Shown: in pieces, positions 44,805 through 53,248 of the stretch
Layout of the letters: each line of letters opens with the position of its first letter
Numbering within the stretch: position 1 is the first letter of the stretch
DNA from: JBBQWR01 sp038210495
GTDB taxonomy: Bacteria > Planctomycetota > Planctomycetia > Pirellulales > DATAWG01
DNA: 64,000 bases
Reading direction: 5' to 3'
Assembly: GCA_038210495.1 (NCBI GenBank)
Contig: JBBQWR010000014.1
Coordinates: 1 to 64,000 of the forward strand
Made by a program: the position numbers and the translations under genes
The notes under the pieces: generated by a model
The model's input: the letters and a program-made list of their open reading frames with translations, nothing else
Database searches by the model: none
Told to the model about the DNA's origin: nothing

Positions 44805-45725
44805 TTACTCCTGGCGAACGGCAAATCTCACCGCCTGCCCGGCGATTTCAAAACCAACGAGTACGCTCCAGGCATCGAGCAATCCTCGAAAAACGGGCCC
44901 CGGTTTGCCGGCGCCGATCGGCCGCCCGTTGAATCGCGTCACCGGAAGCAGGCAATTGGGGGTGCTCGTGAGCATGACTTCGCTGGCGCCGGCCACGTCC
45001 TCGGGCATCAGCTCGCGATCGATGAGCGGAATTTGCATTTGCTGCGCCAATTCGCCCGCGACCTCCAAGCTGACTCCCGGCAACACACGGCTGCGCGGCG
45101 AAGACACGAGTCCGGTCCCATCGACGTAGATTAGGATATTCGCAGTTGACGTTTCGGTGACGCGGCCCTGGGCGTCGAGCAATAGAGCCCTGGCTCCAGG
45201 TTCCTGGCGAGCAGCTTGGCGATCGGCCAAGTAATAGTGCATCCGGCTGCGGCATTTCATTTCCGGTGGCCAGCACTCGACCGGGACTTGCTCGACGGGC
45301 GTCGTCACCAATTGAACGCCGCCCGAGTATCGATTGGCCCAAAGTTCGAATGCGAGCGGAAATGTGTGCAGCCCCACCGTCGCCCCGCCGCAGCGTCCGG
45401 ACGAGATCGGCAGATACGGCCCGGGCGTAACGAAAATGCATAGCCCCAGGTCGTCGCCCTCGGCCAGTAGCGCATGGTTATGCGCGACAACCTCGGCGCC
45501 GATCCGGCCAAACTCGAGCACGTCGATTCCGGGCTCGATTCCACACAGGGCCAGCGAATGAGCCAGTCGCTGAAAGTGACGCTCGGGTCGAAACAGGCGC
45601 CCGCCAAAAGTGCGCAATTGCTCTGTCACCGTCACGCCCAGCGCGAATCCGGCGTCGTCGATCGGCAGCGTCGCCTCGTGAGCGGGAACGAGCCGGCCAT
45701 TCAGATAAGCGATCGGAGAGGTCAT
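44805..45725 (-). CDS. class IV PLP aminotransferase (BCAT/D-amino-acid transaminase/ADC lyase type)
   Basis: The 306-residue protein has fold type IV features: NGRLVPAHEATLPIDDAGFALG at the N-terminus, the active Lys in EMKCRSRMHYYLADRQA, and the ETSTANI phosphate-binding motif. The family includes branched-chain aminotransferase, D-alanine aminotransferase and 4-amino-4-deoxychorismate lyase. Sequence alone does not decide. Lack of the usual BCAT length and motifs, and the solitary context, leave pabC-like or D-amino-acid roles open. It converges on tag, with the repeat between them. Confidence 0.8.
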   Translation of the reverse strand: MTSPIAYLNGRLVPAHEATLPIDDAGFALGVTVTEQLRTFGGRLFRPERHFQRLAHSLALCGIEPGIDVLEFGRIGAEVVAHNHALLAEGDDLGLCIFVTPGPYLPISSGRCGGATVGLHTFPLAFELWANRYSGGVQLVTTPVEQVPVECWPPEMKCRSRMHYYLADRQAARQEPGARALLLDAQGRVTETSTANILIYVDGTGLVSSPRSRVLPGVSLEVAGELAQQMQIPLIDRELMPEDVAGASEVMLTSTPNCLLPVTRFNGRPIGAGKPGPVFRGLLDAWSVLVGFEIAGQAVRFAVRQE

Positions 45726-45819
45726 GAACTAAGTGTTGAGTGACGGGTCTTCGTTGGCAAGGACCCAGAGCCGCGGCGAGAACGCGAACGAACCGCGCCG
45801 CGGGCACGGAAACTACTTA

Positions 45820-45847
45820 TTGACATGCTTGTTCTCCCCTCGATAAA
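45820..45847 (+). promoter_or_regulatory. sigma-70-type promoter for the small secreted protein gene
   Basis: A perfect TTGACA (45820-45825), a 16-base spacer, and GATAAA (45842-45847, four of six) lie about 50 bases before the start codon of the downstream small gene. It is the best -35 match I found in the window. Confidence 0.5.
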
Positions 45848-45894
45848 TTAGCGCGATATGCGGCCGTTTACCGAGCTTCACAAGGAGTCTTTCC

Positions 45895-46218
45895 ATGTAT
45901 CGCCGAGCTACGATATTAATGTGTGCAATCCTCTACGCGGCCATTTTCATGGTCGCAAAAACTAATGCCGAGGAAAAGTGGCGAACTCTCAACGTCAAAT
46001 CGGTAAACGTCAAAGCCAACCAAGTCGTAATCATCGTCGGTAAGCCCAAGACGCCAGAAAAGACGGAAACGTTGCAGATCACCGACGATACCAAAATCAT
46101 TTGGCTCTACGCCAAGGACCGGAAGGGTGCAATTACCGACATCGGTCCGAAGGATCAAATTTCAGTGGTGCAAGAGGACGGAAAATTGAAAATGATCCAA
46201 CTCTTCAAGAAACCGTAG
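45895..46218 (+). CDS. small secreted protein of unknown function
   Basis: The 107-residue product has a signal peptide (RRATILMCAILYAAIFMVA, likely cut after KTNA at about residue 25) and a mature domain of about 80 residues rich in Lys, Ile and Val with beta character (TLNVKSVNVKANQVVIIVG, ITDDTKIIWLYA). It has an AAGGAG site 7 bases before the ATG and its own promoter, so I regard it as real. The beta-rich fold resembles small OB-like or DUF-type periplasmic proteins, but no family is recognised. Confidence 0.75.
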   Translation: MYRRATILMCAILYAAIFMVAKTNAEEKWRTLNVKSVNVKANQVVIIVGKPKTPEKTETLQITDDTKIIWLYAKDRKGAITDIGPKDQISVVQEDGKLKMIQLFKKP

Positions 46219-46365
46219 ACAGGCCGGGGTTCGTCGGATCGGCAAGTTCGCACACGAAACTAGGACGCAACCCAACTGCGATTGCGCTTGCGTCGCCGCC
46301 GGTCGCAAGTAAAATGGCGGTTTCCAATTTTTGGCCTCGATTCGAGTATTGAAGGACGAGACGTC

Positions 46366-46761
46366 ATGGCGCGACATTGCGAAATCTGCGGCAAGGGACA
46401 TGCGATGGGCAATGCCATTACGACACGCGGCAAGGCCAAGTACTTGGGGGGCGTCGGCACGAAGGTAACCGGAATCGCCCGGCGGAAATTCAAGCCGAAT
46501 TTGCAGCGATTGAAGGTGACGATCGGCCGCGGAACGAACACCACGAAACTGGTCTGCACGCAGTGCATTCGTAGCGGAATGGTCGCTAAAGTCGTGCGGC
46601 ACGCGCCGTTCAAGCTTTCCAAGGCCGACCAGCCGAAGGCCACCCCGCCCAAGGCAAACACGCCCAAGGCAAACACGCCGAAGGCCAACACGCCGAAGGC
46701 AACCCTGCCCAAGGGCACGCCGCCCAAGGCGAACACGCCCAAGGCTGGCGCCAAGGCGTAA
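46366..46761 (+). CDS. rpmB: 50S ribosomal protein bL28, zinc-ribbon type with repeat tail
   Basis: From the ATG at 46366 (AAGGA about 10 bases upstream) the protein has 131 residues. The bL28 core is MARHCEICGKGHAMGN through ARRKFKPNLQRLKVT, with Cys pairs CEIC and CTQC that would bind zinc. The core ends near residue 85. The remaining 45 residues are a low-complexity tail of PKANT and PKAT units, Lys/Pro/Ala/Thr-rich. Most bL28 have 60-80 residues. The tail may bind rRNA, or may be repeat growth; the DNA shows near-identical units (AAGGC-AACACGCC type). It is a single gene, not in an rpmG operon. Confidence 0.93.
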   Translation: MARHCEICGKGHAMGNAITTRGKAKYLGGVGTKVTGIARRKFKPNLQRLKVTIGRGTNTTKLVCTQCIRSGMVAKVVRHAPFKLSKADQPKATPPKANTPKANTPKANTPKATLPKGTPPKANTPKAGAKA

Positions 46762-46880
46762 GTCAGGCATCTTGCCTGACGGAGTGCGGTACTCGCAGGG
46801 GGCTTCGCTTGATTGAGCGATCTAGTTCAGCGACACATTTTTTCATGGAGAGTCTGCGATTGTCAGGCAGGATGCCTGAC
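46762..46880. repeat. palindromic repeat, GTCAGGC family
   Basis: Two small palindromes, 46762-46780 and 46862-46880, share GTCAGGCA...TGCCTGAC ends and flank a 80-base spacer. They start 1 base after the rpmB stop codon and overlap the leader of gatC. Same family as 44692-44794. Confidence 0.8.
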
Positions 46881-46989
46881 CTACGAAGCCGGTTGCGGTC
46901 TGGGCGCGGGGCTCTATAATCTCGGTTTCGTTGAGAATCTAGCGCTTTGCCAGCGCCGCGCACGCAATCCTCCCATCGCAATCCGTTCC

Positions 46990-47280
46990 ATGAGTCTCAC
47001 CCGCGCCGACGTCGAAAAGGTCGCTTTGCTGGCGCGGCTCCAGCTTTCGCCAGACGAACTGGATCGAATGACCGAGCAGCTTTCGGTCATTGTCGGTTAC
47101 GTCGATCAGTTGGCGGAGCTCGACACCCTAGAGACCGAACCGATGGCGCATGCGGTCGAACTGAAGAATGTATTTCGCGCCGACGAAATGCGGCCCAGCT
47201 TGGATCGAGCCGCCGCATTGGCCAACGCGCCCCATCAAGATGGCGAGTTTTATCTCGTGCCGGCCGTGCTGGGTGACTGA
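46990..47280 (+). CDS. gatC: Asp-tRNA(Asn)/Glu-tRNA(Gln) amidotransferase subunit C
   Basis: The 96-residue protein matches GatC: MSLTRADVEKVALLARLQLS, the LSVIVGYVDQLAELDT helix, and LRADEMRPSLD-like ending. I chose the ATG at 46990; a longer frame upstream contains repeat sequence and no homology. GatC stabilises the GatA-GatB contact in the transamidosome. It precedes gatA by 66 bp in the usual C-A-B order. The complex converts misacylated Glu-tRNA(Gln) and/or Asp-tRNA(Asn), suggesting that glutaminyl- and/or asparaginyl-tRNA synthetase is absent. Confidence 0.93.
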   Translation: MSLTRADVEKVALLARLQLSPDELDRMTEQLSVIVGYVDQLAELDTLETEPMAHAVELKNVFRADEMRPSLDRAAALANAPHQDGEFYLVPAVLGD

Positions 47281-47346
47281 CCGGCAATTGATCATGGCCC
47301 ATTTCGCGATCCGTTTTAGTCTAGATCTCTAACACACCGCTAGCCT

Positions 47347-48891
47347 ATGACGTTGGTCGAATCGAGCGCCACGCAGCTCTTGGCACAGTTGAACTCTGGC
47401 CACGTCTCCGCCGTCGAGGTCACGCGGGCGTATCTAGATCGCATCGAGCGGTTCGATCCCCAAGTGAAGGTCTTTTTGCGATCCGACGGCGATGCGGCGG
47501 TGGCGCAGGCAGCGGACATCGATCGCCGCCGTAGCCAAGGCAAGCCCGTCGGCAAGCTGGCCGGACTGCCCGTGGCCGTGAAGGACCTGCTCTGTTCGCG
47601 GGGCGAGTTGACGACCTGTGGTTCGCGGATGCTCGAGAATTTTCGGGCTCCCTACGATTCGACCGTGGTCGCGCGACTTCGCGCGGCGGACGCGGTGTTC
47701 ATCGGCCGAACGAATCTCGATGAATTCGCGATGGGCGGATCGAACGAGAATTCGGCCTTCTTCCCGACTCGCAATCCGTGGGACCTGACTCGCATTCCCG
47801 GCGGCTCGAGCGGCGGAGCGGCGGCATGCGTGGCGGCCGACATGGCCCCGCTGGCGATCGGTACGGATACCGGCGGATCGATTCGTCAGCCAGCCGGATT
47901 GTGCGGCGTTACCGGCTTGAAGCCGACGTACGGCCGAGTGAGCCGATACGGGCTGGTGGCATTCGCCAGCAGTTTGGATCAAATCGGGCCGATGGCTCGA
48001 TCGGCGGAAGACGCGGCGCTGCTTTTGGAGGTCATCGCGGGACACGACGAGCGCGATGCAACGTCTATTTCCCAAGCCGTGCCGCAGTACAGCCAGACAG
48101 TGAGTCAGCCGCTGGCGGGCCTGCGGCTGGGCCTCGTGCGAGAGCACTTTGGACCCGGCTTGGATGGCGAAGTCGAATCGGCCGTCCGCGAAGCGATTCG
48201 CGTCTATGTGTCGCTGGGGGCCAAGGTGGTCGATCTCTCGATGCCCCACGGCAAATATGGCGTTGCAACCTACTACATCATCGCCCCCAGCGAAGCTTCG
48301 AGCAACTTGGCTCGGTACGACGGCGTCCATTATGGCTACCGCACGGACGAAGAGCCGATGATCGAAGAGCTGGCCGAAGAGCGAAAACAATTGGTCGCGG
48401 CCGGGCGATTGAAGGAGGCCGAGCAAGTCGATAACCCGCTCGTGCGACTCTATCGCAAGAGTCGAGCCGAAGGATTTGGACCCGAGGTAAAACGGCGGAT
48501 CATGCTCGGCACATATGCCTTGAGCGCCGGCTATTACGATGCGTATTATCTCAAGGCGCTCAAGGTCCGGCGGCTGATTCGCGGCGATTATGACAACGCA
48601 TTCGCAAAAGTCGATTTGATTGCCGGGCCCGTGACATCGACTCCGGCCTTCAAGATCGGCGAAAAATCCGAAGATCCTTTGGCCATGTATTTGGTCGATC
48701 TGTATACCGTCACGGCGAATTTAGCCGGCGTGGGCGGAATCTCGATTCCATGTGGGTTCAGTTCCGGCGGATTGCCGATCGGTCTGCAACTGCAAGCGCC
48801 GCCGCTGGAAGAAGAGCGACTGCTGCGGGCGGCCCACATGTTTCAGCAGGCCACGGATTGGCATACGCGGAGGCCAACGTTGGTCGATTGA
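47347..48891 (+). CDS. gatA: Asp-tRNA(Asn)/Glu-tRNA(Gln) amidotransferase subunit A
   Basis: The 514-residue amidase releases ammonia from glutamine for GatB. The amidase-signature triad is present with exactly the usual numbering: Lys79 (LPVAVKDLL), Ser154 (GGSSGG) and Ser178 (TDTGGSIRQPA). The C-terminal half (AYYDAYYLKALKVRRLI and GGISIPCGFSSGGLPIGLQL) is complete. The gene sits between gatC and gatB, 66 bp and 59 bp away respectively, probably one operon. Confidence 0.97.
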   Translation: MTLVESSATQLLAQLNSGHVSAVEVTRAYLDRIERFDPQVKVFLRSDGDAAVAQAADIDRRRSQGKPVGKLAGLPVAVKDLLCSRGELTTCGSRMLENFRAPYDSTVVARLRAADAVFIGRTNLDEFAMGGSNENSAFFPTRNPWDLTRIPGGSSGGAAACVAADMAPLAIGTDTGGSIRQPAGLCGVTGLKPTYGRVSRYGLVAFASSLDQIGPMARSAEDAALLLEVIAGHDERDATSISQAVPQYSQTVSQPLAGLRLGLVREHFGPGLDGEVESAVREAIRVYVSLGAKVVDLSMPHGKYGVATYYIIAPSEASSNLARYDGVHYGYRTDEEPMIEELAEERKQLVAAGRLKEAEQVDNPLVRLYRKSRAEGFGPEVKRRIMLGTYALSAGYYDAYYLKALKVRRLIRGDYDNAFAKVDLIAGPVTSTPAFKIGEKSEDPLAMYLVDLYTVTANLAGVGGISIPCGFSSGGLPIGLQLQAPPLEEERLLRAAHMFQQATDWHTRRPTLVD

Positions 48892-48950
48892 ATACCTTCA
48901 CGTTAATCACAGGGCTTCTGCCGCAACAACTCAAAACACTTCATCGATCC

Positions 48951-50423
48951 GTGAACGAACTCTATACCATCATCATCGGACTGGAAGTGCATGTGCAGCT
49001 TCAAACGCAGAGCAAGTTGTTCTGCGGTTGCAGCACGCAATTCGGCGCCGCGCCCAATACACAGACTTGTCCGGTCTGCATCGGCTTGCCTGGCGCATTG
49101 CCGGTGATGAATCGCCGAGCGTTCGATTTGGCGTTGCGAAGCGCGATCGCGCTCAATTGCGACATTGCTCCCTACACGAAATGGGACCGCAAACAGTACT
49201 ACTATCCCGACTTGCCCAAAGGTTTTCAGATCAGCCAATACGATCTGCCGTTTTCGGACGATGGATTTCTGGCGATTGAAGATCCAAAAGTTCGGTTCGA
49301 ACCGAAAAAAGTCGGCATCATTCGCGTGCATCTGGAGGAAGACGCCGGCAAAAGCATGCACGACGAGATTTCCGGCAAAGCCGACAGTCGCATCGATCTG
49401 AATCGAGCCGGCACGCCGCTGCTGGAGATCGTGAGCCAACCCGACATGCGGTCGCCGCTTGAAGCCAAGGCCTATCTCACCGAGATAAAGCTCCTGCTGA
49501 CGTACCTTGGCGTCTCCGACTGCAATATGCAGGAAGGAAGTCTGCGCGTCGACGCGAACGTCAACCTGCATATCAACTTGCCCGACGGGCACGTCGCCAA
49601 GACGCCGATCGTCGAGATCAAGAACATGAACAGCTTCCGGGCCGTCGAACGGGCGCTGGCCTTCGAAGCGGATCGGCAGTACGACGAGTGGCGCGAGACG
49701 GGCAAGACGATCGGCTCTTCGCCCAAGCAAACGAGCGGTTGGGACGACGTGGCCAACGTCACTCGTCCGCAGCGCTATAAGGAAGAAAGCAGCGACTACC
49801 GCTATTTTCCGGAGCCCGATTTGGCGCCTGTCACGGTCGGGGACAAAGAGATCGACCGCATTCGCGAAGAACTTGGTGAATTGCCGGCCGATCTGCGGGC
49901 GCGCCTGGCTGCGACCTACGAGATCAGCGATTACGATAGCGACGTGCTCGTGAATCAAGGCCCGGCGGCGGTGAATTACTTCGTCGAATTGGCCACGCTC
50001 GTCAAGGATGGCAAAGTCGCCAGCAATTGGATCCAGCAGGACGTGCTACGGACGCTTAACGAGCGCAATATCTCAATCGACAAATTTCCGATTCCAGCAA
50101 TTGGGTTGGCGGAGTTGATTTCCCGCGTGCAGGCCGGCGATCTGGACACCAGCCGCGGCCGAGAAATTTTTACCGAGATGCTCGCGACCGGCCAAACGGC
50201 GGTGCAAATCATCTCGGCGCGAGGGATTGCCCGAGTTGACGATTTGGAGCTCATCGCGCTGTGCAACGAAATCGTCACCGCGAATCCGCGGATCGTGGCC
50301 GACATCAAGAGCGGCAAGGTCCAAGCGGCGGGGAACTTGGTGGGCCAAGTCAAGAAGCGAAACCCAAACGTGAATCCAGGTCGGGTCCGTGAAATCTGCT
50401 TGGAAATCGCCGAGAAAATGTAA
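48951..50423 (+). CDS. gatB: Asp-tRNA(Asn)/Glu-tRNA(Gln) amidotransferase subunit B
   Basis: The 490-residue protein starts at the GTG at 48951, where the conserved YTIIIGLEVHVQLQTQSKLF begins. It has the kinase-like core with zinc Cys motif (FCGCSTQFGAAPNTQTCPVC), RVHLEEDAGK, IDLNRAGTPLLEIVSQPD, EIKNMNSFRAVERAL, and the C-terminal YqeY/tail domain that binds tRNA (KSGKVQAAGNLVGQVKK). GatB activates the misacylated tRNA with ATP and transfers ammonia. It ends the gat cluster. A long palindromic region follows. Confidence 0.97.
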   Translation: MNELYTIIIGLEVHVQLQTQSKLFCGCSTQFGAAPNTQTCPVCIGLPGALPVMNRRAFDLALRSAIALNCDIAPYTKWDRKQYYYPDLPKGFQISQYDLPFSDDGFLAIEDPKVRFEPKKVGIIRVHLEEDAGKSMHDEISGKADSRIDLNRAGTPLLEIVSQPDMRSPLEAKAYLTEIKLLLTYLGVSDCNMQEGSLRVDANVNLHINLPDGHVAKTPIVEIKNMNSFRAVERALAFEADRQYDEWRETGKTIGSSPKQTSGWDDVANVTRPQRYKEESSDYRYFPEPDLAPVTVGDKEIDRIREELGELPADLRARLAATYEISDYDSDVLVNQGPAAVNYFVELATLVKDGKVASNWIQQDVLRTLNERNISIDKFPIPAIGLAELISRVQAGDLDTSRGREIFTEMLATGQTAVQIISARGIARVDDLELIALCNEIVTANPRIVADIKSGKVQAAGNLVGQVKKRNPNVNPGRVREICLEIAEKM

Positions 50424-50495
50424 GGCGTCCACGCCTACCAACCGGTTTTAAGCTTGGATCTCGGACTGAAGTACCCCAACTTATGTTGATGGTCA

Positions 50496-50573
50496 CTTCT
50501 TGCCCAAGTCGCGGAGTTCTTGCACCTAACGATGACATTCTCCGAAAGTGCATCGCCGCGACTTTGGGAGAAG
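50496..50573. repeat. imperfect palindrome downstream of gatB
   Basis: Arms 50496-50514 and 50556-50573 (CTTCTTGCCCAAGTCGCGG against CCGCGACTTTGGGAGAAG) are inverted with few mismatches around a 41-base centre. It fills the stretch between gatB and the small gene at 50724. No T-run is present, so it is not a typical terminator. Sequence near 50611-50622 (AATGGGACAGTC) resembles the end of the in-frame palindromic element. Confidence 0.6.
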
Positions 50574-50650
50574 CGTACTGTACCCAGTTTTGCTCTGCGA
50601 AATCCGTAAAATGGGACAGTCGCCAGCAGTGTTTGTGAGCCGTTCTCAAT

Positions 50651-50689
50651 AAAAAAACCCTCAGACGATTTAACGTCGGAGAGTCTGAG
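50651..50689 (-). terminator. rho-independent terminator after the small membrane protein gene
   Basis: CTCAGAC (50660-50666) pairs with GTCTGAG (50683-50689), and read leftward the stem is followed by GGTTTTTTTATT. It lies 34 bases past the stop of the leftward small gene and fits a terminator of that gene. Read rightward, no T-run follows, so it does not serve gatB. Confidence 0.75.
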
Positions 50690-50723
50690 TGTCGTAGTAA
50701 TCCTGACCTAGCCACAATGGGTC

Positions 50724-50852
50724 TCAGCGGCCCATCATTTTGGCGATGATGAAGATCACGATCGCGCCAAAAAAGCCGCCCCCGCCAAGCAAATAAATCA
50801 TCGAGTAGCCAGCGGCCGCGAATGGGATCAAACCCAGCAACAAAATACTCAT
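50724..50852 (-). CDS. 42-residue small membrane protein
   Basis: A short frame read leftward from the ATG at 50852 gives 42 residues: a hydrophobic segment (SILLLGLIPFAAAGYSMIY), a glycine-rich turn (LLGGGGFFGA) and a second hydrophobic segment (IVIFIIAK), ending KMMGR. A perfect AAGGAG lies 7 bases before the ATG (50860-50865), and a terminator follows the stop at 50651-50689. This combination of strong ribosome site, membrane-protein composition and own terminator argues for a real gene, although it is short. Function unknown; two membrane passes with a hairpin-like turn suggest a subunit or modulator of a larger membrane complex. Confidence 0.75.
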   Translation of the reverse strand: MSILLLGLIPFAAAGYSMIYLLGGGGFFGAIVIFIIAKMMGR

Positions 50853-51111
50853 GGCAAGTCTCCTTTGTATTGTCGATCCGACGCATTCGTCGTCGGGACC
50901 CAAGGCGAGGCTCCTCGGTTGGAGCTTCTGGAGGCAATGGATCGCCCTAGTTCGACTGCGGAGATTTGCAATTAATGTGCCAAGGACGCACCACGCGTTT
51001 ATGGAGTAAAATTTGTGAGCGTTAGGCCGACATCACGGCCGTTTTAAAGCCGCAAGGCGGAAGCGCCGCCGAATCCTCGAGCGAAGAGCGACTGGTTGAA
51101 AGCCGGCGCCA

Positions 51112-52359
51112 TTAGCCGCCGTTGCGAAGCCGCCCGATGACGATCGTCGCGTTGTGCCCGCCAAAGCCAAAACTGTTGCTCATGGCCATCCGCACCGGCC
51201 GCTCGCGGAGCTTGTTGGGCGTGTAGTCTAAATCGCAATCCGGATCGGGCGTGTCCAGATTGATCGTCGGCGGGATGAGTCCATCGCGGACGGCGAGAAC
51301 CGAGAAGATCAATTCGACACCTCCGCTCGCGCCCAGCAAATGCCCCAACTGGCTCTTGGTGCTGGAGATGCTGACCTTCTTGGCGTGATCGCCGAATACC
51401 TTTTTGACGGCTTTTGTCTCGGCGGCGTCACCCAGGGGCGTGCTCGTGCCGTGGGCGTTGATGTAGTCGATCTCCGTGGGATTCACGCCGCCGTCGGTGA
51501 GCGCCCGCCGCATGGCGTTCGCGGCGCCGGCTCCGGATTCGTCCGGCTGAGTGATATGGCCACCGTCGGCGCTGGCGCCGAAGCCGAGCATTTCGGCGTA
51601 GATTTTGGCGCCACGAGCTTTAGCGTGCTCGAGTTCCTCGAACACCAAGAGGCCCGCGCCTTCGCTCAGAACGAAGCCATCGCGGTCTCGATCGAAGGGG
51701 CGACTTGCCCGAGCCGGCTCGTCGTTCCGTTCGGAGAGCGCGCGCATGTTCGAGAATCCGGCAATGCCCATCTCGGTGATGGCGGCCTCCGTACCCCCGG
51801 TGATCATGATGTCGGCTTCGTCATAGGCGATCGTCTTATAGGCGTCGCCGATCGCGTTGGCGGCGCTGGCGCAGGCCGTCGCAACCGCCGTGTTGGGGCC
51901 GCGCAGCTTATACTGGATTGAGACGTAGCCACTGGCCGCGTTGACCATGAGCTTCGGAATTGTGAACGCGGAGACTTTATCCGGGCCCTTCGCCATGAGT
52001 CGGCCATGCTGAGCCTCAATCTCGTGAAGGCCGCCGATCCCGGAGCCCAAGATCACGCCGGCGCGGAAAGGGTCTTCCTTGGTGAAGTCCAGCCCCGAAT
52101 CGCGCACCGCGTCGATGCCCGCGACCAACGCAAACTGCGTGAAGCGATCGAGGCGCTTTTCATCCTTGGCCGAGATATAGCCCGAGGGAGACCAATCGTG
52201 GATGTCTCCGCCGAACTTAACCTTGTATCGGCTGGTATCGAACAGCCGTAGGGGGTGAATGCCACTTTCGCCGCGGAGAATTCGTCGCCAAAGATCTTCG
52301 ACGTTCAAGCTGAGCGAGGTGACTGCCCCTAGGCCGGTGACGACGACGCGGCGTTTCAT
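51112..52359 (-). CDS. fabF: beta-ketoacyl-ACP synthase II
   Basis: The 415-residue condensing enzyme elongates fatty acids with malonyl-ACP. The Cys-His-His triad is visible in ATACASAANAIGDA, YINAHGTSTPLGDAAE and KSQLGHLLGASGGVE, and the C-terminus has NSFGFGGHNATIV. Length is typical. The ATG at 52359 is preferred; a GTG two codons earlier also fits. acpP ends 11 bases upstream, so the two genes are one operon. The lack of fabD/fabG next to it means the rest of the pathway is elsewhere. Confidence 0.96.
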   Translation of the reverse strand: MKRRVVVTGLGAVTSLSLNVEDLWRRILRGESGIHPLRLFDTSRYKVKFGGDIHDWSPSGYISAKDEKRLDRFTQFALVAGIDAVRDSGLDFTKEDPFRAGVILGSGIGGLHEIEAQHGRLMAKGPDKVSAFTIPKLMVNAASGYVSIQYKLRGPNTAVATACASAANAIGDAYKTIAYDEADIMITGGTEAAITEMGIAGFSNMRALSERNDEPARASRPFDRDRDGFVLSEGAGLLVFEELEHAKARGAKIYAEMLGFGASADGGHITQPDESGAGAANAMRRALTDGGVNPTEIDYINAHGTSTPLGDAAETKAVKKVFGDHAKKVSISSTKSQLGHLLGASGGVELIFSVLAVRDGLIPPTINLDTPDPDCDLDYTPNKLRERPVRMAMSNSFGFGGHNATIVIGRLRNGG

Positions 52360-52370
52360 GGACACGGCAG

Positions 52371-52613
52371 TCAGGATTGATGTTTCTCGATGTATTCGAC
52401 GGTCTGGCCGACCGTTTGGATTTTTTCGGCGGCGTCGTCGGGGATATTGATGTCGAACTCTTCTTCGAATTCCATCACGAGCTCGACGACATCCAACGAG
52501 TCGGCGCCTAAATCGTTGACGTAGGAAGTCTCCGGCGTGATCTGGTCTTTGTTGACCCCCAACTGCTCGGCGACGATATCGATGACACGTTCTTTAACGT
52601 TCGCGGAAGCCAC
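52371..52613 (-). CDS. acpP: acyl carrier protein
   Basis: The 80-residue acidic four-helix protein carries the 4'-phosphopantetheine at Ser39 in GADSLDVVELVMEFEEEF. Length and charge are typical. The start is a GTG (residues ASANVKERV follow), with GAGGAGGAAC 9-18 bases upstream, a strong ribosome site. A good promoter lies 92 bases upstream of the start. FabF is directly downstream. Confidence 0.97.
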   Translation of the reverse strand: MASANVKERVIDIVAEQLGVNKDQITPETSYVNDLGADSLDVVELVMEFEEEFDINIPDDAAEKIQTVGQTVEYIEKHQS

Positions 52614-53248
52614 CTTCGGGTTCCTCCTCTAGAATCGGTCCAGCCAAAAAAGACGATGCGCCAGACAGACAGTTCGCCGGCCTGGAATCGATGGACGGTT
52701 AAAAATAACAATTCTTGCGGGAAAGCTTCTCAAAATAGAGGGTTTCCGCAAGTCAGGTGAAGGTATAACGGGTTTTCCGGTGTCTGTCTAGTGAGGCGGA
52801 GTAGCGGCCCGCGCTAGGTGTTTCAGCGGCAGCAAGCCGTATGGAGCCGCGCACGAAGCAAGGCCGCCCGCGTGCATCAAACGTCAAGCCACGATGCGCA
52901 TGCCGCCGGAATCCTCCATCGCTTCCCAACCCGACCCAGTCGGCGCCATGCCGCCGGGATGTTTGAAATTTTCCAATATTATGGTCTTTACTTCGATTAT
53001 CCGATTTGTTTACAACGTCGTTTGACGATTAGCGGTCGGCTGGAAGGATTCCGGCCTCGTTGCCGCGAAGTGACAAGGATGTCGAGCAACACTCTGCCAG
53101 TTTCCCGCCGGCAGGGTTAGCGGCCGTGACGATGCTGCGGATCACTCGGCCGCAGCCCGTTACGCCAAGCAAATGGAACCGGGTGATTCTCGGGCTCGCC
53201 ATGGACGGCCGGCGACGGCGCCATCGTGGCTCGGTAGGAGACCCTGTC
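52614..53248. other. long intergenic region, acpP / CsrA-receiver gene
   Basis: This 635-bp gap lies between divergent genes. Near acpP it holds a promoter and a hairpin with CTTGCGGGAAA (52714-52724) and TTTCCGCAAG (52743-52752) arms that overlaps the promoter. The middle (52800-53050) is AT- and GC-mixed with no gene; short rightward frames lack homology. Near 53235-53240 is a TAGGAG ribosome site for the CsrA-receiver gene. No clear promoter for that gene is seen. Confidence 0.5.
52705..52733 (-). promoter_or_regulatory. candidate sigma-70-type promoter for acpP-fabF
   Basis: Read leftward, TTGAGA (52728-52733, five of six) and TGTTAT (52705-52710, four of six) are 17 bases apart. Transcription would start about 85 bases before the acpP GTG. 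The -35 lies in the loop of the hairpin at 52714-52752, so the hairpin could mark an operator. Confidence 0.5.

Noticed and set aside
48903..49958. Leftward 351-residue frame opposite gatB
   Set aside because: Shadow of gatB, whose full-length motifs are certain.
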